Source of the DNA: Clostridia bacterium
GTDB lineage: Bacteria; Bacillota; Clostridia; Oscillospirales; CAG-272
Reading direction: 5' to 3'
DNA: 64,000 nt
Assembly: GCA_017407835.1 (NCBI GenBank)
Contig: JAFQVV010000037.1
Location: 1-64,000, forward strand
Part shown: positions 25,301 through 34,513 of the stretch, piece after piece
Position numbering within the stretch: the stretch's first letter is position 1
Layout of the letters: every line of letters starts with the position of its first letter
Made by a program: the position numbers and the translations under genes
The notes under the pieces: generated by a model
Told to the model about the DNA's origin: nothing
Databases searched by the model: none
The model's input: only the letters and a program-made list of their open reading frames with translations

Positions 25301-26773
25301 TCCGTAACAAGGCCTTGGAAGGCGCATCTTGAAGCCATTCAATCGGTTGTGATTGAAGAGGGGGTGACATCGATTGGGAACTATGCCTTCAGCGATTGTG
25401 CGAACCTGGTCTCCATTCAGCTTCCTGCAGGATTGATCTCAATTGGAACAGGGGGGTTCAATGACTGTGTCAATCTGAAGTCGATTACGCTTCCCGACAG
25501 TCTGACCTCCATCGGTACAGGTGCATTCATATATTGTGAGAGCCTGACCTCTCTCACCATTCCCGCAGGAGTGACCTCCATTGGCACATGGGCCTTCTCC
25601 GAGTGCATCAGCCTGCCCTCCTTTGCCGTGGCAGAGGGGAACACCGCCTTTTCGGTGGATGCCGAAGGTGTGCTGTTTGACAAGGACAAAACGGTACTGA
25701 TCGCTTACCCCGACGGCAAGACCGACAGCAGCTATGCCATTCCCGAGGGCGTGACCACCGTTGGTGCATTTGCCTTCAATCTTTGCGACAGTCTGATTTC
25801 CGTTACGCTGCCCGACAGCTTGACCACCTTAGAAGCAGGTGCGTTTGAGGACTGCATCGGCCTGACCTCAATGACCATTCCCGCAGGGGTGACGATGATT
25901 GGACTCCGTGCCTTTGAGGCCTGTACCGGTCTGCCGGCATTCACGGTGGCAGAAGGGAATACAGCCTTTACTGTGATTGACGGTGTCCTGTTCAGCGCGG
26001 ACATGACCCGATTGGTGTCCTATCCCGCAGGCAAGCCGACGGCGGAGTATACCATTCCCGATACCGTAACAGAGCTTGCAAGCCTTATATTCTATCAATG
26101 TACCAACCTAACCTCGGTTGTCATCCCCAACAGCGTGACGTCGATTGGCAGTTCTGCGTTTTCAGGGTGCACTGGCTTGACGAGTATTATTATTCCGGAT
26201 AGCGTGACATCGATTGGAAGTTCTGCCTTTTTGGACTGCACTGTCCTTACCATTCACGGCTATGCAGGCTCTGCCGCCGAGACCTATGCCTCGGAGAATA
26301 ACATTCCCTTCGTCGCACTGGGCGCAAATATTGCCCCCACAGTAAACGCACCGGTCTCGACTGAATCGAATATCAGTATTACAGCGCCCGAGGGCGGCTG
26401 GAAGATTGGTACGAATACCTTCTCGGTCAAAGCTGATCTTGCCTGCGCGGTCGTTGTCAGCTACGATGGCGGTAAGACATACGTTCGTCTTTCTGCCGAG
26501 GCAAAATCCGACGGCAGCTACGGGTTCACCGCCGAGAATATGACAGCGGATACCATTGTCACGGCAGCCCCCATCGGTGATGCGAACGGTGATGGAGAAC
26601 TTTCATCGGCGGACATTTTAAAACTCCGGGCTGTCATTCTTGGCAAATCTACCTTTGCCAATTCTGCATTTTCCGCTTTTGGAGACGTGATCCAAGACAA
26701 TGAATTAAGTTCTGCCGATATTCTGAAACTTCGCGCCACGATTCTCGGCAAAACAACCTTGAACTGGAATTAA
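22337..26773 (+). CDS. Giant secreted LRR_5 protein with C-terminal type I dockerin
   Basis: This 1478-aa protein starts with a signal peptide (MKKRLFIFLLVAVLLVGAFVLSASA). Four blocks follow, each opened by a TCGxxLTWxLDDAGTLTISGTG module and continued by many LRR_5 repeats (SVTSIGxxAFxGCTxLTSITIP). A short beta domain comes next, and the last ~65 residues are a dockerin: DANGDGELSSADILKLRAVIL and a second, slightly degenerate copy DVIQDNELSSADILKLR. Dockerins bind cohesins with calcium, so this is predicted cargo of the cohesin-bearing proteins encoded next. The ribosome binding site aaaaggag is clear. LRR_5 blocks suggest adhesion rather than polysaccharide hydrolysis, as no glycoside hydrolase domain is present. 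Internal blocks share long stretches, implying recent duplication. Confidence 0.92.
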   Translation: MKKRLFIFLLVAVLLVGAFVLSASASSPTNAVASGTCGSGLIWVLDDAGALTISGTGDMTDFSSLSAVPWASYRSTIRYINIAHGVTSIGDYAFAYCSALEGTQITLPAGITSIGVSAFEDCRTMTAIALPSSVTSIGNHAFCRCTGLTSITISDSVTSIGDGAFMGCSNLTAIRVEEGNTYYSDIDGVLFDKAQSKLICFPAAKPDTAYALPSGVTSIGNYAFYTCTNLTSITLSDSVASIGNNAFKNCTDLTSITIPASVTRIGFYAFQDCSSLMSITIPVHVTSIGRSVFKNCTGLTSITIPASVTSIDSTAFEGCTNLTIHGYAGSVAETYATENSIPFEVISGPITGTCGENLTWALDDAGTLTISGTGVMWNYGSDNKPWGAYTESITSAVIEEGVTSIGSYAFANCANLETVTLPKGLTYLGIAAFESCTALTSITLPESLTSIGNGAFLSCENLTTLHIPAGVTWIGNYAFSECNSLTAITVAEENTAYSADENGVLFNKDKTVLLNYPDGKTDDSYTIPDGVLTIGTGAFNYCDFTTVIIPEGVMGLNGNAFEKCENLTDITIPASVTAIAGSAFADCPNLTIHGYTGTTAETYATENSIPFEALSEENILARGTCGEYITWILDKSGTLTISGKWAMPSYTSTLAPWDTYKEYITTVVIHREINSVGKSAFKDCTALTNVSLPAGLTSIGESAFEGCTALTNISLPAEVTYIGAWAFSGCTALTNISLPAKDTYIGAWAFKGCTALTAITLPEGLTSVGAWAFSGCTALADVTLPESLTSIGNGAFLSCESLTSLHIPAGVTSIGTYAFSECNSLAAITVAEDNPAFLADENGVLFNKDKTMLINYPDGKSDDSYTVPSGVQIVGQAAFNYCDFSTVVLPEGVTTIESYAFEQCENLIAITIPSSVTSIDTGAFLRCSNLVIYGVTGSAADTYAQTNGISFVDPNPPTNGTCGENLTWVLDDAGTLTISGTGAMGNYNSVTRPWKAHLEAIQSVVIEEGVTSIGNYAFSDCANLVSIQLPAGLISIGTGGFNDCVNLKSITLPDSLTSIGTGAFIYCESLTSLTIPAGVTSIGTWAFSECISLPSFAVAEGNTAFSVDAEGVLFDKDKTVLIAYPDGKTDSSYAIPEGVTTVGAFAFNLCDSLISVTLPDSLTTLEAGAFEDCIGLTSMTIPAGVTMIGLRAFEACTGLPAFTVAEGNTAFTVIDGVLFSADMTRLVSYPAGKPTAEYTIPDTVTELASLIFYQCTNLTSVVIPNSVTSIGSSAFSGCTGLTSIIIPDSVTSIGSSAFLDCTVLTIHGYAGSAAETYASENNIPFVALGANIAPTVNAPVSTESNISITAPEGGWKIGTNTFSVKADLACAVVVSYDGGKTYVRLSAEAKSDGSYGFTAENMTADTIVTAAPIGDANGDGELSSADILKLRAVILGKSTFANSAFSAFGDVIQDNELSSADILKLRATILGKTTLNWN

Positions 26774-26815
26774 TCCGAATATATACGGATGAAATATAAA
26801 GAAAGGATTTCTGTC

Positions 26816-28840
26816 ATGAAAAAGACATTTTTCAAATTACTTGCCTTGCTTCTCACTGTTTCGATCTCTTTATCATTCTCAATTCCGAGCATCGCACTCA
26901 ACGAAAACAACACGCTCGGCATCACGTTCGACGCTGTACTTGACACAGCCGAAATTGCATCAAGCAACAGCGACCAAACTGTGGAGCTGACCGTACGTGC
27001 CAGCGGACCAATTTCGTTTGCCGCAATGGATATGATTATCGCACTGGATACCGACCTGGAACTCACAAACATTACCAATCCCCAATTTGAACTTACAGCG
27101 GCAAGCTATAACTTAAGCAACGGCAAAATTACATTTGCCACAGAGGATGCCGAAAATCTCAACAACATTACAACCCTTGCCGTAGCCACTCTCAAAGTGC
27201 CTGCCAATACGCCTGCAGGGAGTTACATAATCAACGTTTCGGGCATTAAACTCACTAAGGATTACGGTGATGTGGTTGTAGAATCCTCCGCTTCTGCCAC
27301 CACCACGCTGACGATCACGTCGGCGGGAGGTGAGGGTGCCTCACTCTCCTCGGCCAACGCATCGGTCACGCGGGGCAATCAGATCTCTGTCACCATGACT
27401 CCCCCTTCTTCGTTTGCCAGTGCACAGCTTGAGCTATCCTATCCCGATGATGTGCTCGACTTCAACGAAAGCGCGTCTACCCTGAACGGTGCTAAGGTTT
27501 CGTATGCAAGCGGCACACTGACCCTGGCCGATTACGGTGCATCTCAGGAGGATGGCTATATCTTCGTCTTTGACACCACTGAGATAGGAAGCGGTAGTAT
27601 CACCCTCACCTCTGCCGCCTTCAGCACAGCTGCCAACGCCTCCACCGACAACCTCACTCCCGCCACAATCACAAGCGGCACGGTGAATGTCACCGTCAAT
27701 GCGCCCTCGTACAGCGTAACGCTGCCCAATATTTTCTCGGGCAACACATCGGTTGCCGAAGGCCAGAGTTATACCTTCCGCATTGCGGCTGCGGATGGGC
27801 AGTATTACGATTACACCGTTTCGGCCGCCATGGTCGGCACCCCCTCTGTCACTGTCACCAATAACGGTGATGGCAGCTATACCGTCGCAAATGTTACGGG
27901 GGATCTGACCATCAGCGGCTCCCGCACCCCCAAGCAGTACACGCTCACCTTTGTCACCTCCACCGGTGTTGTTCTTCCCAGCACAACGCCTGTGACCGTT
28001 ACCTATAACACGCCCTACAGCTTTACCATGCCCGCACAGACCGGCTTCTCTACCAGCATCGAATCGGCTGTCTATGCATCTGCATCGGGGAATGTTCCGT
28101 ACACACTCTCGCAGGACAGCACCACCATTACCATTGCCGGCACCGCAATCATTGACGACATCACAATTACGATCAATCAAACGCAGACCAGCTCTCCCGT
28201 TACCGTCAACGGTAACGGCAGCAGCGATGCGGCCGGTTATGCCCCATCGGCTACTGTTGGACAGGCATACACACTGACTGTCGAGGAGGACAGCGCCTAT
28301 ACATATACTGTGACTGCTGCCGTCGCCGGCAATGCGGTCACGCTTGCCGGAGGCAGTGGAAGCTATACCATTGCAGCACAGGATGTCAAAGCAGGTCAGA
28401 TCACCTTCACGGTTACCAAGGCACTCAAAGCTACCATTTCGGCATCCGAATATATCGGCAACTCGGGACTGTGGCTGATCACCACCCAGGGTGCGCCCCG
28501 CCAAACCGGCCGTGTGTATACATGCAACGGCGTTGCGATGTTCTGGTCGGCAAATTACAATGCATACTGCACATTGATCTCTGCTGCAGATCTGTCCACC
28601 GCGCAGAGCGCCGTACTGGATCTTGTAACCGGAGAAACTGTTGATGTTGATTATACGGAGATGGATGTCAATATCAGCGGCACGCTTGATGCCAACGATG
28701 CACAGCTGGTGTATAACATGTACAACCGTGAATACACCGACGGTGTCAGCGTTGAAAAGTATCTCCGCGCAGATGTAACGGGCAATAAAATTGTCGATGT
28801 AGATGACGCCGTTGCTATTATCGCCGAAATTATGAAATGA
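26816..28840 (+). CDS. Secreted adaptor scaffoldin: cohesin-like modules plus dockerin-like C-terminus
   Basis: This 674-aa protein has a signal peptide (MKKTFFKLLALLLTVSISLSFS). A cohesin-type beta-sandwich follows (about 30-160; VELTVRASGPISFAAMDM..., GKITFATEDAENLNN), then a second, more diverged cohesin-like module (about 165-300) and beta-rich repeat modules. The C-terminal dockerin-like pair is DVNISGTLDANDAQLVY and DVTGNKIVDVDDAVAII. Bearing both cohesin and dockerin it fits an adaptor scaffoldin between cargo and anchor. ATG 26816 is preceded by aaaggatt; the frame upstream lacks a signal peptide. It lies 42 bp after the LRR-dockerin gene in the same operon. Cohesin specificity cannot be read from sequence by eye. 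Confidence 0.8.
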   Translation: MKKTFFKLLALLLTVSISLSFSIPSIALNENNTLGITFDAVLDTAEIASSNSDQTVELTVRASGPISFAAMDMIIALDTDLELTNITNPQFELTAASYNLSNGKITFATEDAENLNNITTLAVATLKVPANTPAGSYIINVSGIKLTKDYGDVVVESSASATTTLTITSAGGEGASLSSANASVTRGNQISVTMTPPSSFASAQLELSYPDDVLDFNESASTLNGAKVSYASGTLTLADYGASQEDGYIFVFDTTEIGSGSITLTSAAFSTAANASTDNLTPATITSGTVNVTVNAPSYSVTLPNIFSGNTSVAEGQSYTFRIAAADGQYYDYTVSAAMVGTPSVTVTNNGDGSYTVANVTGDLTISGSRTPKQYTLTFVTSTGVVLPSTTPVTVTYNTPYSFTMPAQTGFSTSIESAVYASASGNVPYTLSQDSTTITIAGTAIIDDITITINQTQTSSPVTVNGNGSSDAAGYAPSATVGQAYTLTVEEDSAYTYTVTAAVAGNAVTLAGGSGSYTIAAQDVKAGQITFTVTKALKATISASEYIGNSGLWLITTQGAPRQTGRVYTCNGVAMFWSANYNAYCTLISAADLSTAQSAVLDLVTGETVDVDYTEMDVNISGTLDANDAQLVYNMYNREYTDGVSVEKYLRADVTGNKIVDVDDAVAIIAEIMK

Positions 28841-28879
28841 GCCGCTGTTCCATTGCAGCTGTAATGAAAAGGAATTAAG

Positions 28880-30190
28880 ATGTTGAATATCTTTCGCATT
28901 CTTCGGATCATTTTGCTTTCCTCGCTTCTCATTCTGGTACTGACCGCCAACATATCGGCGGAGTCTCAGCCTGAATTTCACTTTTCCATGTCGGTAGATG
29001 GAAAAAACGAAAAATCTGTTGCTGCAGGTGATGTGATTACCGTTTTCTTCACACTTGAGCGTACTGATAGCGCAGAACCGTATACAATGTATGCTTTTCA
29101 GAATGAAATCAGCTATGATGCGTCCTTCTTCGAACTGGTCGAAGGCAGTCTCTTCCTCAAAGACGGTATCACAGCCCGTGATCTTGATGCCCGCGATCAT
29201 CACCGCGAACTCTATATGAACTACATCTCATTCTCGGGAGGTGCGCAGTGGGCAGCGAAAACAATTATTGGCAGTTTTCAGCTTCGTGTAATCGCTGAGA
29301 ACGGCGTGAGCGTGATCCGATGTCTTGATTACGGTGTTTCCCAAAACGATGGAAAAGACAGATACACTGCTACTGCGGATAACATTACAGTAACGGTATC
29401 GAACAATTGCAGCGTTGTCTTTGATTCAAGGAGCGGAAGTGCCGTGCCGAGTCAAACGGTTGCACTGAATACCCCCATTGTGAAACCGACTGATCCCACA
29501 CGGCAGGGATACACTTTTACCGGCTGGTACACCGATGTAGATTGCACCACCCTGTGGCTTTTTGATCAGGGAGTCAGCGCAAATCTGCATTTGTATGCCG
29601 GCTGGAAAGAGAGGACTGATTCCGGCACGGTTGTAACACTGCCTTTCGCTGATGTGCCGCCCGAATCCTGGTTTTATGACAGCGTGTGTTATGTTTACCG
29701 TATTGGGCTGATGAACGGGGTATCAGATACCCTCTTCTCCCCCGATTCCGGTGCCTCCCGTGCTATGATCGTCACAATCCTGTGGCGTTTGGAGAAGTCG
29801 CCTGTCGCGGTTTCTGCTGTGAAATTTGCTGATGTTGCAGACGGTATGTGGTATAGCAAAGCAATCGATTGGGCATCTGCTAACGGCATTGTAGACGGGT
29901 ATGGCGATGGCAAATTCGGCCCGAATGATCCCATCACCCGTGAGCAGATGGCTGTGATCTTGTGGCGATATGCCAAGTTCAAGAAAAAGGATGTTGGTGT
30001 GAGCACAAACCTTGCTGTCTATACCGATGCCGATCAGATCGGCAGTTACGCCATAGTGCCCATGCAATGGGCATGCGGAGTCGGCCTGATCTGCGGGGTG
30101 GAGGAAAATGTTCTTTCGCCGAAAACCGGTGCGACCCGCGCACAGATGGCTACCATCCTGCAGAGACTTTTACTGGAATTGCAGAATTGA
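28880..30190 (+). CDS. Anchoring scaffoldin-like protein: cohesin-like domain, InlB-type repeat, three SLH domains
   Basis: This 436-aa protein has an N-terminal signal sequence (cut near ISAES). A cohesin-like domain follows (about 32-175; VAAGDVITVFFTLER, YTMYAFQNEISYDASFFELV, AAKTIIGSFQLRV), then one InlB B-type repeat (GYTFTGWYTDVDCTTLW, about 205-240). Three C-terminal SLH modules complete it (FADVPPESWFYDSVCYV, GYGDGKFGPNDPITREQ, LSPKTGATRAQMATIL). It would tether dockerin-bearing partners to the cell wall. It starts 39 bp after the adaptor gene and ends at a strong terminator, completing a cargo-adaptor-anchor operon. Confidence 0.85.
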   Translation: MLNIFRILRIILLSSLLILVLTANISAESQPEFHFSMSVDGKNEKSVAAGDVITVFFTLERTDSAEPYTMYAFQNEISYDASFFELVEGSLFLKDGITARDLDARDHHRELYMNYISFSGGAQWAAKTIIGSFQLRVIAENGVSVIRCLDYGVSQNDGKDRYTATADNITVTVSNNCSVVFDSRSGSAVPSQTVALNTPIVKPTDPTRQGYTFTGWYTDVDCTTLWLFDQGVSANLHLYAGWKERTDSGTVVTLPFADVPPESWFYDSVCYVYRIGLMNGVSDTLFSPDSGASRAMIVTILWRLEKSPVAVSAVKFADVADGMWYSKAIDWASANGIVDGYGDGKFGPNDPITREQMAVILWRYAKFKKKDVGVSTNLAVYTDADQIGSYAIVPMQWACGVGLICGVEENVLSPKTGATRAQMATILQRLLLELQN

Positions 30191-30196
30191 TCTATC

Positions 30197-30233
30197 AAAA
30201 AAGGATGCCATGCATAGGTATGGCATCCTTTTT
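30197..30233 (+). terminator. Terminator of the cohesin/dockerin operon
   Basis: A stem (aaaaaaggatgccat / atggcatccttttt) follows the SLH-gene stop codon by 7 bp. The ~660 bp from here to the next gene hold the second att copy and a promoter but no convincing gene. Confidence 0.9.
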
Positions 30234-30573
30234 GTAGGGAGTGCAGTTGTTCAAAAGGATAGTCCTGCGGCAAGCTTACCGATGATGCTTGGTGTGCGGC
30301 ATATTGAGTCTTGGCTGCATCACAAGATGATAATAATCGGTATTCTCTGGTTGACAAATATGATGTTCTGTCCTGTGTAACATTGAAAGCTTCACGAATC
30401 AAGTCTTATGTGAATATCCATCGCCGCCCCTCCCACCAACCGATCGCCCATTCACTTGCTAAAATATCCGAACCGGCCAAAAACCGGCAAAATAGATGGG
30501 TATAGATACAAACCTTATTCCACGCAAAAACAAAGAAAAAGCCTTGAAAACATTACGTTGTTAAGGCTTTCTT

Positions 30574-30619
30574 TGGTTGCGGGGGTGGGATTTGAACCTC
30601 ACGACCTCCGGGTTATGAG
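30574..30619 (-). other. att-like 46-bp copy of the tRNA-fMet 3' half (middle copy)
   Basis: This copy is identical over 46 bp to the intact tRNA-fMet at 37153 and to the copy at 15425, and all three have the same orientation. It is preceded by the same terminator-type hairpin, here with a broken stem (cattacgttgttaagg). It is followed by the same ~70-bp arm (ggcttccggcaacccccgg...) as the outer copy, with few differences. Confidence 0.85.
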
Positions 30620-30817
30620 GGCTTCCGGCAACCCCCGGGTTGCCATCCATCGCCTCGATAGGACGGGCGCGTGATGCGAAAAACCGACCAAAAAACCGAC
30701 CGTTGCCGTCGAAGGCAGTCCCGCTAATTTTAACGCTATGTCCGTTTGAGGAGAATGGTGCTTGGTAGTGCTGCCAAACCGGTCATTTCAGATTCGCCCA
30801 TAATTATTCCCCAATAC

Positions 30818-30846
30818 TTGAAAAAAGCCTGGGATAGTGATATAAT
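30818..30846 (+). promoter_or_regulatory. Promoter of the M6-like metalloprotease gene
   Basis: TTGAAA and a perfect TATAAT are separated by 17 bp, about 50 bp before the start codon. Confidence 0.7.
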
Positions 30847-30897
30847 GAAAACAGCGAATATTCTTACATCCCATCTTGGAGAAAGAGACGAAGAATT

Positions 30898-33800
30898 ATG
30901 AAGATTGTTTTAAAACAGATCATCCTTCCCGTTGTTCTTATTCTGATAGTAGTGGTCTTTTCTGTGGGTGTTTCTGCCCAAGAGCTGAATGTGGGCATTC
31001 CGGTGGAGGAATATCCCGAGCTGTTTCTGGGCCGCACAATGCCCACCCATGGGGAAGGGAAGATCGCGGTTTTCCTGATCCAGTTCCCCGATTGCAAAAA
31101 TGACAACCCCGATGCCACGGCGGAATACTATAATCAGCTGTATTTCTCCGCCGAGCCGTTGGCGGGGAATGGCAATCTTTGGTCCGGCTCGGTGGCAGCT
31201 TTCTACCGCGAGCAGTCATTTGGAAAACTGAATCTCTCCGGTCAGGTGTTTGACTGGTACACCGCCGAGCACGAGCGATCCTACTATGACAGCATCTGGA
31301 GAAAGATGGAGTTGATCATGGAGGTCATTGCCTACTATGAGGGCAAGGGTGTGGATTTCGGTCAGTTCGACGGAGACAAGAATGGGGAAATTGACGCGCT
31401 GATCTATCACTTTGCAGGTTCTGCCGATCAAAATATGGAAGACCCCTGGTATGACGGTGTGGAGTACACTTCCCATGTGGGAAAGACGGGGGGCGGGATG
31501 GAGGTCAACTCCTTCATTCAGATCGACAACAAAGTGGACAAGGAATCGCGCAATTCCGAGAAGCTGCGCCGCATCATTTGCCACGAGCTGATGCACTCCC
31601 TTGGCCTGTATGATTTGTATGGAAAAGCCTGGTGGAGCCTGGAGCCGGTGGATGATTTGATGACCACGGAGCAGCCCTTTATCAACCCCTATTACAAAAT
31701 GCTCCTTGGCTGGACGGACAAGATCAGAGTGGTTACTGCCGACACGCTGGATGTTCAGCTTGGTCTCTGGGAGGAGACGGGGGAGGCCCTTTTGGTCACC
31801 GACAGCTACAACGGTATTTTTGACGAATTTTACCTCATCGCATACACCAAGTATGCGAATACGGAAGGCGAGATCAAGATCTGGCACGTGGATGCCCGTC
31901 TCAACGAAGAGAAGACGGCCTTCCTGTACAGCAACCTGAGTTATTCCCCCAAGCCGGAGCAGGGGGATGCGCATGGGGAAATATGGGATTATTCCACCTA
32001 CCTGTTCATGGAAGAGATCTCTGCGAACCCCCAGTATGACAATGTCCTCAACGAAACCCATAACCTGTATTTCCGAGAGGGCGCTTCTCTTGGTCCCGAC
32101 AGTATCCCCAATACCGATACCCATGACGGCAGATACACCGGCATCAAGATCGATGACTTCAAGCGTCTTGAGACCTGCGCCACCATGGATATCACCTTCG
32201 GCAACCGGGACACCGCTGCACCTCGGGTGTCGGATGAGCTGTCCCTGCTGGGCTTCTCGGTCGAGAACAGAGTGAGATTCAACGAGTATGTCTATCCGGC
32301 CGACAACTGGAGTCAGATCCGGGTCACCACTATGATCGGCGAGACCATCCCCGCCCGCATTCTCCGCAGCCACTATTCGGTGCACGAGATCGAGATCATC
32401 ATCGAGGGGGACATTCCGCAGGAGGGATATCTCATCGTTCTTCCCGAGGGCTGTGTGCGCGACTCTTCGGGCAATCTCAATCAGGCAAAGACCGTTGCCA
32501 TCACCCCGGATGGGATCGTTTTCGAGCAGGAAAAGACGCTCCTTCCCTGGTATTACCCCGATGAGCCAAGGTCATATATATCCGAGGTCTATTGCTTCTC
32601 CGATGCCGGGGCGAGTGTGGCGATCACCACCACGGGCAAGGGACAGGACGAGGTCAAATTCATCGAATTTCTCAAGACCGACGCCGACGGCAATGTGCTC
32701 GCCCACAAATTCATTTTGAATCCCTACGAAAAATGTTCCAGGGCCTGGCCGATCCAGACCAATGACGGCAGTTATCTCTTTGTGCTGTTTTGCAGAGAGC
32801 CCTCTTACCGGACCTATGCGCTGTGCATCGACCGGGATGGCAACCTTCTTTGGTATAAGGAGCCCGAGGAGATACTGTCCGCGAGTGCGGTGGCTTATGG
32901 AGACGGCATTCTATTTTACAATGACGGCGGATTTACCAAGGATCAGATCGTCTATTTGGATGTCAGAAGCGGGAATGTCACGACGACCCCGCTGAACGAT
33001 CCGGTGTGGATTTCGGATATTTTCTACAACGGAAAAGATCTTGTCTATGTCCTTAAAGGTTTCGGTTCGTTCGACATTTACACGGCAGATCCGCTGACAC
33101 TGGAGGTCAGATCCAAACGTTCTTTCCAATTTGATCAGAACATCTTAGCGATTGAATGCAGGATGGCGTACAACAGCAACGGTACCTATACCGCTGTGCT
33201 GTATACACAAAATTATACCACGGGAACGGTTCGGTATACTGCGCTGAGCCTGGATTCCTCCTTTGCCATCAAAAAGTATGTGGTGATCGATGTGGACCCG
33301 AAATCGGGGCGGATCCTGTTCCCGACCTTCTATCCCAATGACGGTTTTTCCTTGCCCCTTTGTGTTTCCTGGGGCAACCATGCGAATACGTCCTTCCATG
33401 TTGTCCGTTTTGACCGAAATTTGAACCTCATGTGGGAAACCGATATCGAGACCGACAATATTTCCTTCTTTGTCACCGCCTCCAATGAGATCATGGCCTT
33501 CGCCTCCTACTGGGAGCCCGAGCGTAAGGCATATCTGCTGCGCTACGGCTCGGAGGATGCGTTTGAAATTGTCAGCCACACCATGACCCACCATGCCGCC
33601 AAAACCGCTACTTGTATCGCCGATGGACAGATCGAGCATTGGGTTTGCTCCGACTGCGGCGGATATTTCACCGATGCCGATGGCAAGAGCGCAACCAAAG
33701 CAGCCGCGGTGATCCTGCCCAAGGTCGCCCACGTACCGGTGGCATATGCCGAGGTGGCCCCCACCTGCACGGCCAACGGTTCCACCGGCGGCACCTACTG

Positions 33801-34320
33801 CAAGACCTGCACCTGGGAGCTGACTCCGAAAACGGTCATCCCTGCCACAGGACACACCGCAGTTGAGGATCCGGCGGTTGCTCCCACCGAGGAGAGTGAA
33901 GGCCTCACGGCCGGCTCTCATTGCGGTGTGTGCAACGCTGTGCTCGTTGTGCAGGAAAAGGTGGAACGGCTGCAGCCCGAAACCACTGCGGTGCCGACTA
34001 CCACCGAAGTGCCCGCCACGACCGAGGCACCCGCTACGACCGAAGCGCCTGCCACGACCGAGGCACCCGCTACGACCGAAGCGCCTGCCACGACCGAGGC
34101 ACCCGCTACGACCGAAGCGCCTGCCACAACGGATGCACCCGCCACGACCACTGTTCCCCCAACAACGGCAGCACCTATGACAACCACCTCCGCAGAGGAA
34201 CCGAACGAAAACGCCGGCGATACGCAGAAGGCGATACTGATCATTGCGATATCCGTGGCAGTAGTGATCGTTGTTGTTTGCGGCGTTATTGTCAAAAAGC
34301 GCAAGTCAGTATCAATTTAA
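30898..34320 (+). CDS. Secreted, membrane-anchored M6-like zinc metalloprotease
   Basis: This 1140-aa protein has a signal peptide (about 1-27) and an M6/immune-inhibitor-A-type peptidase domain. Its zinc site is HELMHSLGLYD (His229, Glu230, His233, Asp239), and an earlier FDGDKNGEIDALIYHF resembles a calcium-binding loop. A long region of unassigned beta-rich and beta-propeller-like sequence follows. Two Cys-rich modules of the CxxC...GTYCKTCTWEL kind come next, then a (PATTEA)n stalk and a C-terminal transmembrane helix with a KKRKSVSI tail. The protein should display a protease on a stalk from the membrane. It is the main cargo of the inner island. The start is weakly supported because the best GGAGA lies 15 bp upstream. 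Confidence 0.88.
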   Translation: MKIVLKQIILPVVLILIVVVFSVGVSAQELNVGIPVEEYPELFLGRTMPTHGEGKIAVFLIQFPDCKNDNPDATAEYYNQLYFSAEPLAGNGNLWSGSVAAFYREQSFGKLNLSGQVFDWYTAEHERSYYDSIWRKMELIMEVIAYYEGKGVDFGQFDGDKNGEIDALIYHFAGSADQNMEDPWYDGVEYTSHVGKTGGGMEVNSFIQIDNKVDKESRNSEKLRRIICHELMHSLGLYDLYGKAWWSLEPVDDLMTTEQPFINPYYKMLLGWTDKIRVVTADTLDVQLGLWEETGEALLVTDSYNGIFDEFYLIAYTKYANTEGEIKIWHVDARLNEEKTAFLYSNLSYSPKPEQGDAHGEIWDYSTYLFMEEISANPQYDNVLNETHNLYFREGASLGPDSIPNTDTHDGRYTGIKIDDFKRLETCATMDITFGNRDTAAPRVSDELSLLGFSVENRVRFNEYVYPADNWSQIRVTTMIGETIPARILRSHYSVHEIEIIIEGDIPQEGYLIVLPEGCVRDSSGNLNQAKTVAITPDGIVFEQEKTLLPWYYPDEPRSYISEVYCFSDAGASVAITTTGKGQDEVKFIEFLKTDADGNVLAHKFILNPYEKCSRAWPIQTNDGSYLFVLFCREPSYRTYALCIDRDGNLLWYKEPEEILSASAVAYGDGILFYNDGGFTKDQIVYLDVRSGNVTTTPLNDPVWISDIFYNGKDLVYVLKGFGSFDIYTADPLTLEVRSKRSFQFDQNILAIECRMAYNSNGTYTAVLYTQNYTTGTVRYTALSLDSSFAIKKYVVIDVDPKSGRILFPTFYPNDGFSLPLCVSWGNHANTSFHVVRFDRNLNLMWETDIETDNISFFVTASNEIMAFASYWEPERKAYLLRYGSEDAFEIVSHTMTHHAAKTATCIADGQIEHWVCSDCGGYFTDADGKSATKAAAVILPKVAHVPVAYAEVAPTCTANGSTGGTYCKTCTWELTPKTVIPATGHTAVEDPAVAPTEESEGLTAGSHCGVCNAVLVVQEKVERLQPETTAVPTTTEVPATTEAPATTEAPATTEAPATTEAPATTEAPATTEAPATTDAPATTTVPPTTAAPMTTTSAEEPNENAGDTQKAILIIAISVAVVIVVVCGVIVKKRKSVSI
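34012..34147 (+). repeat. Coding tandem repeat for the PATTEA stalk
   Basis: An 18-bp unit alternating between cccgctacgaccgaagcg and cctgccacgaccgaggca (36-bp higher-order period) encodes seven PATTEA/PATTDA hexapeptides. It is low-complexity stalk sequence, likely length-variable. Confidence 0.9.
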
Positions 34321-34327
34321 ATCATTT

Positions 34328-34440
34328 GGGTTGATTGGAAACAACTCAAATAGACTTGGGTTGATCAGAAATAACTCAAATAAACTTGAGTTATTTTCAA
34401 AATAGACTTAAGTTATTCAAGAAACAATTTAAATCTATTT
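34328..34440. repeat. AT-rich tandem imperfect repeats between protease and integrase remnant
   Basis: Two 30-bp units starting gggttgat (34328, 34358; 26 of 30 identical) are followed by two shorter, diverged units (gagttatt..., aagttatt...). Part of the array is palindromic (aactcaa-ataaac-ttgagtt, 34373-34392). They could be integrase arm-type binding sites or a degraded terminator region. Confidence 0.6.
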
Positions 34441-34468
34441 GACTTATTATTACCTTTATTTGTACAAC

Positions 34469-34512
34469 AAATCGCCATCCCCTAAGGTTTTATTCTTGAG
34501 GGGTGGCGATTT
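34469..34512 (-). terminator. Probable terminator beyond the integrase remnant
   Basis: The stem aaatcgccatcccc / ggggtggcgattt has a 17-nt loop. The following T-run is weak. Confidence 0.55.
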
Positions 34513-34513
34513 C

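Noticed and set aside
27434..29203. 589-codon frame antisense to the cohesin genes
   Set aside because: Shadow of two well-supported genes; composition reflects reversed Thr/Ser-rich repeats.
34328..34440. CRISPR array
   Set aside because: Repeats abut each other without unique spacers, and no cas gene is nearby.
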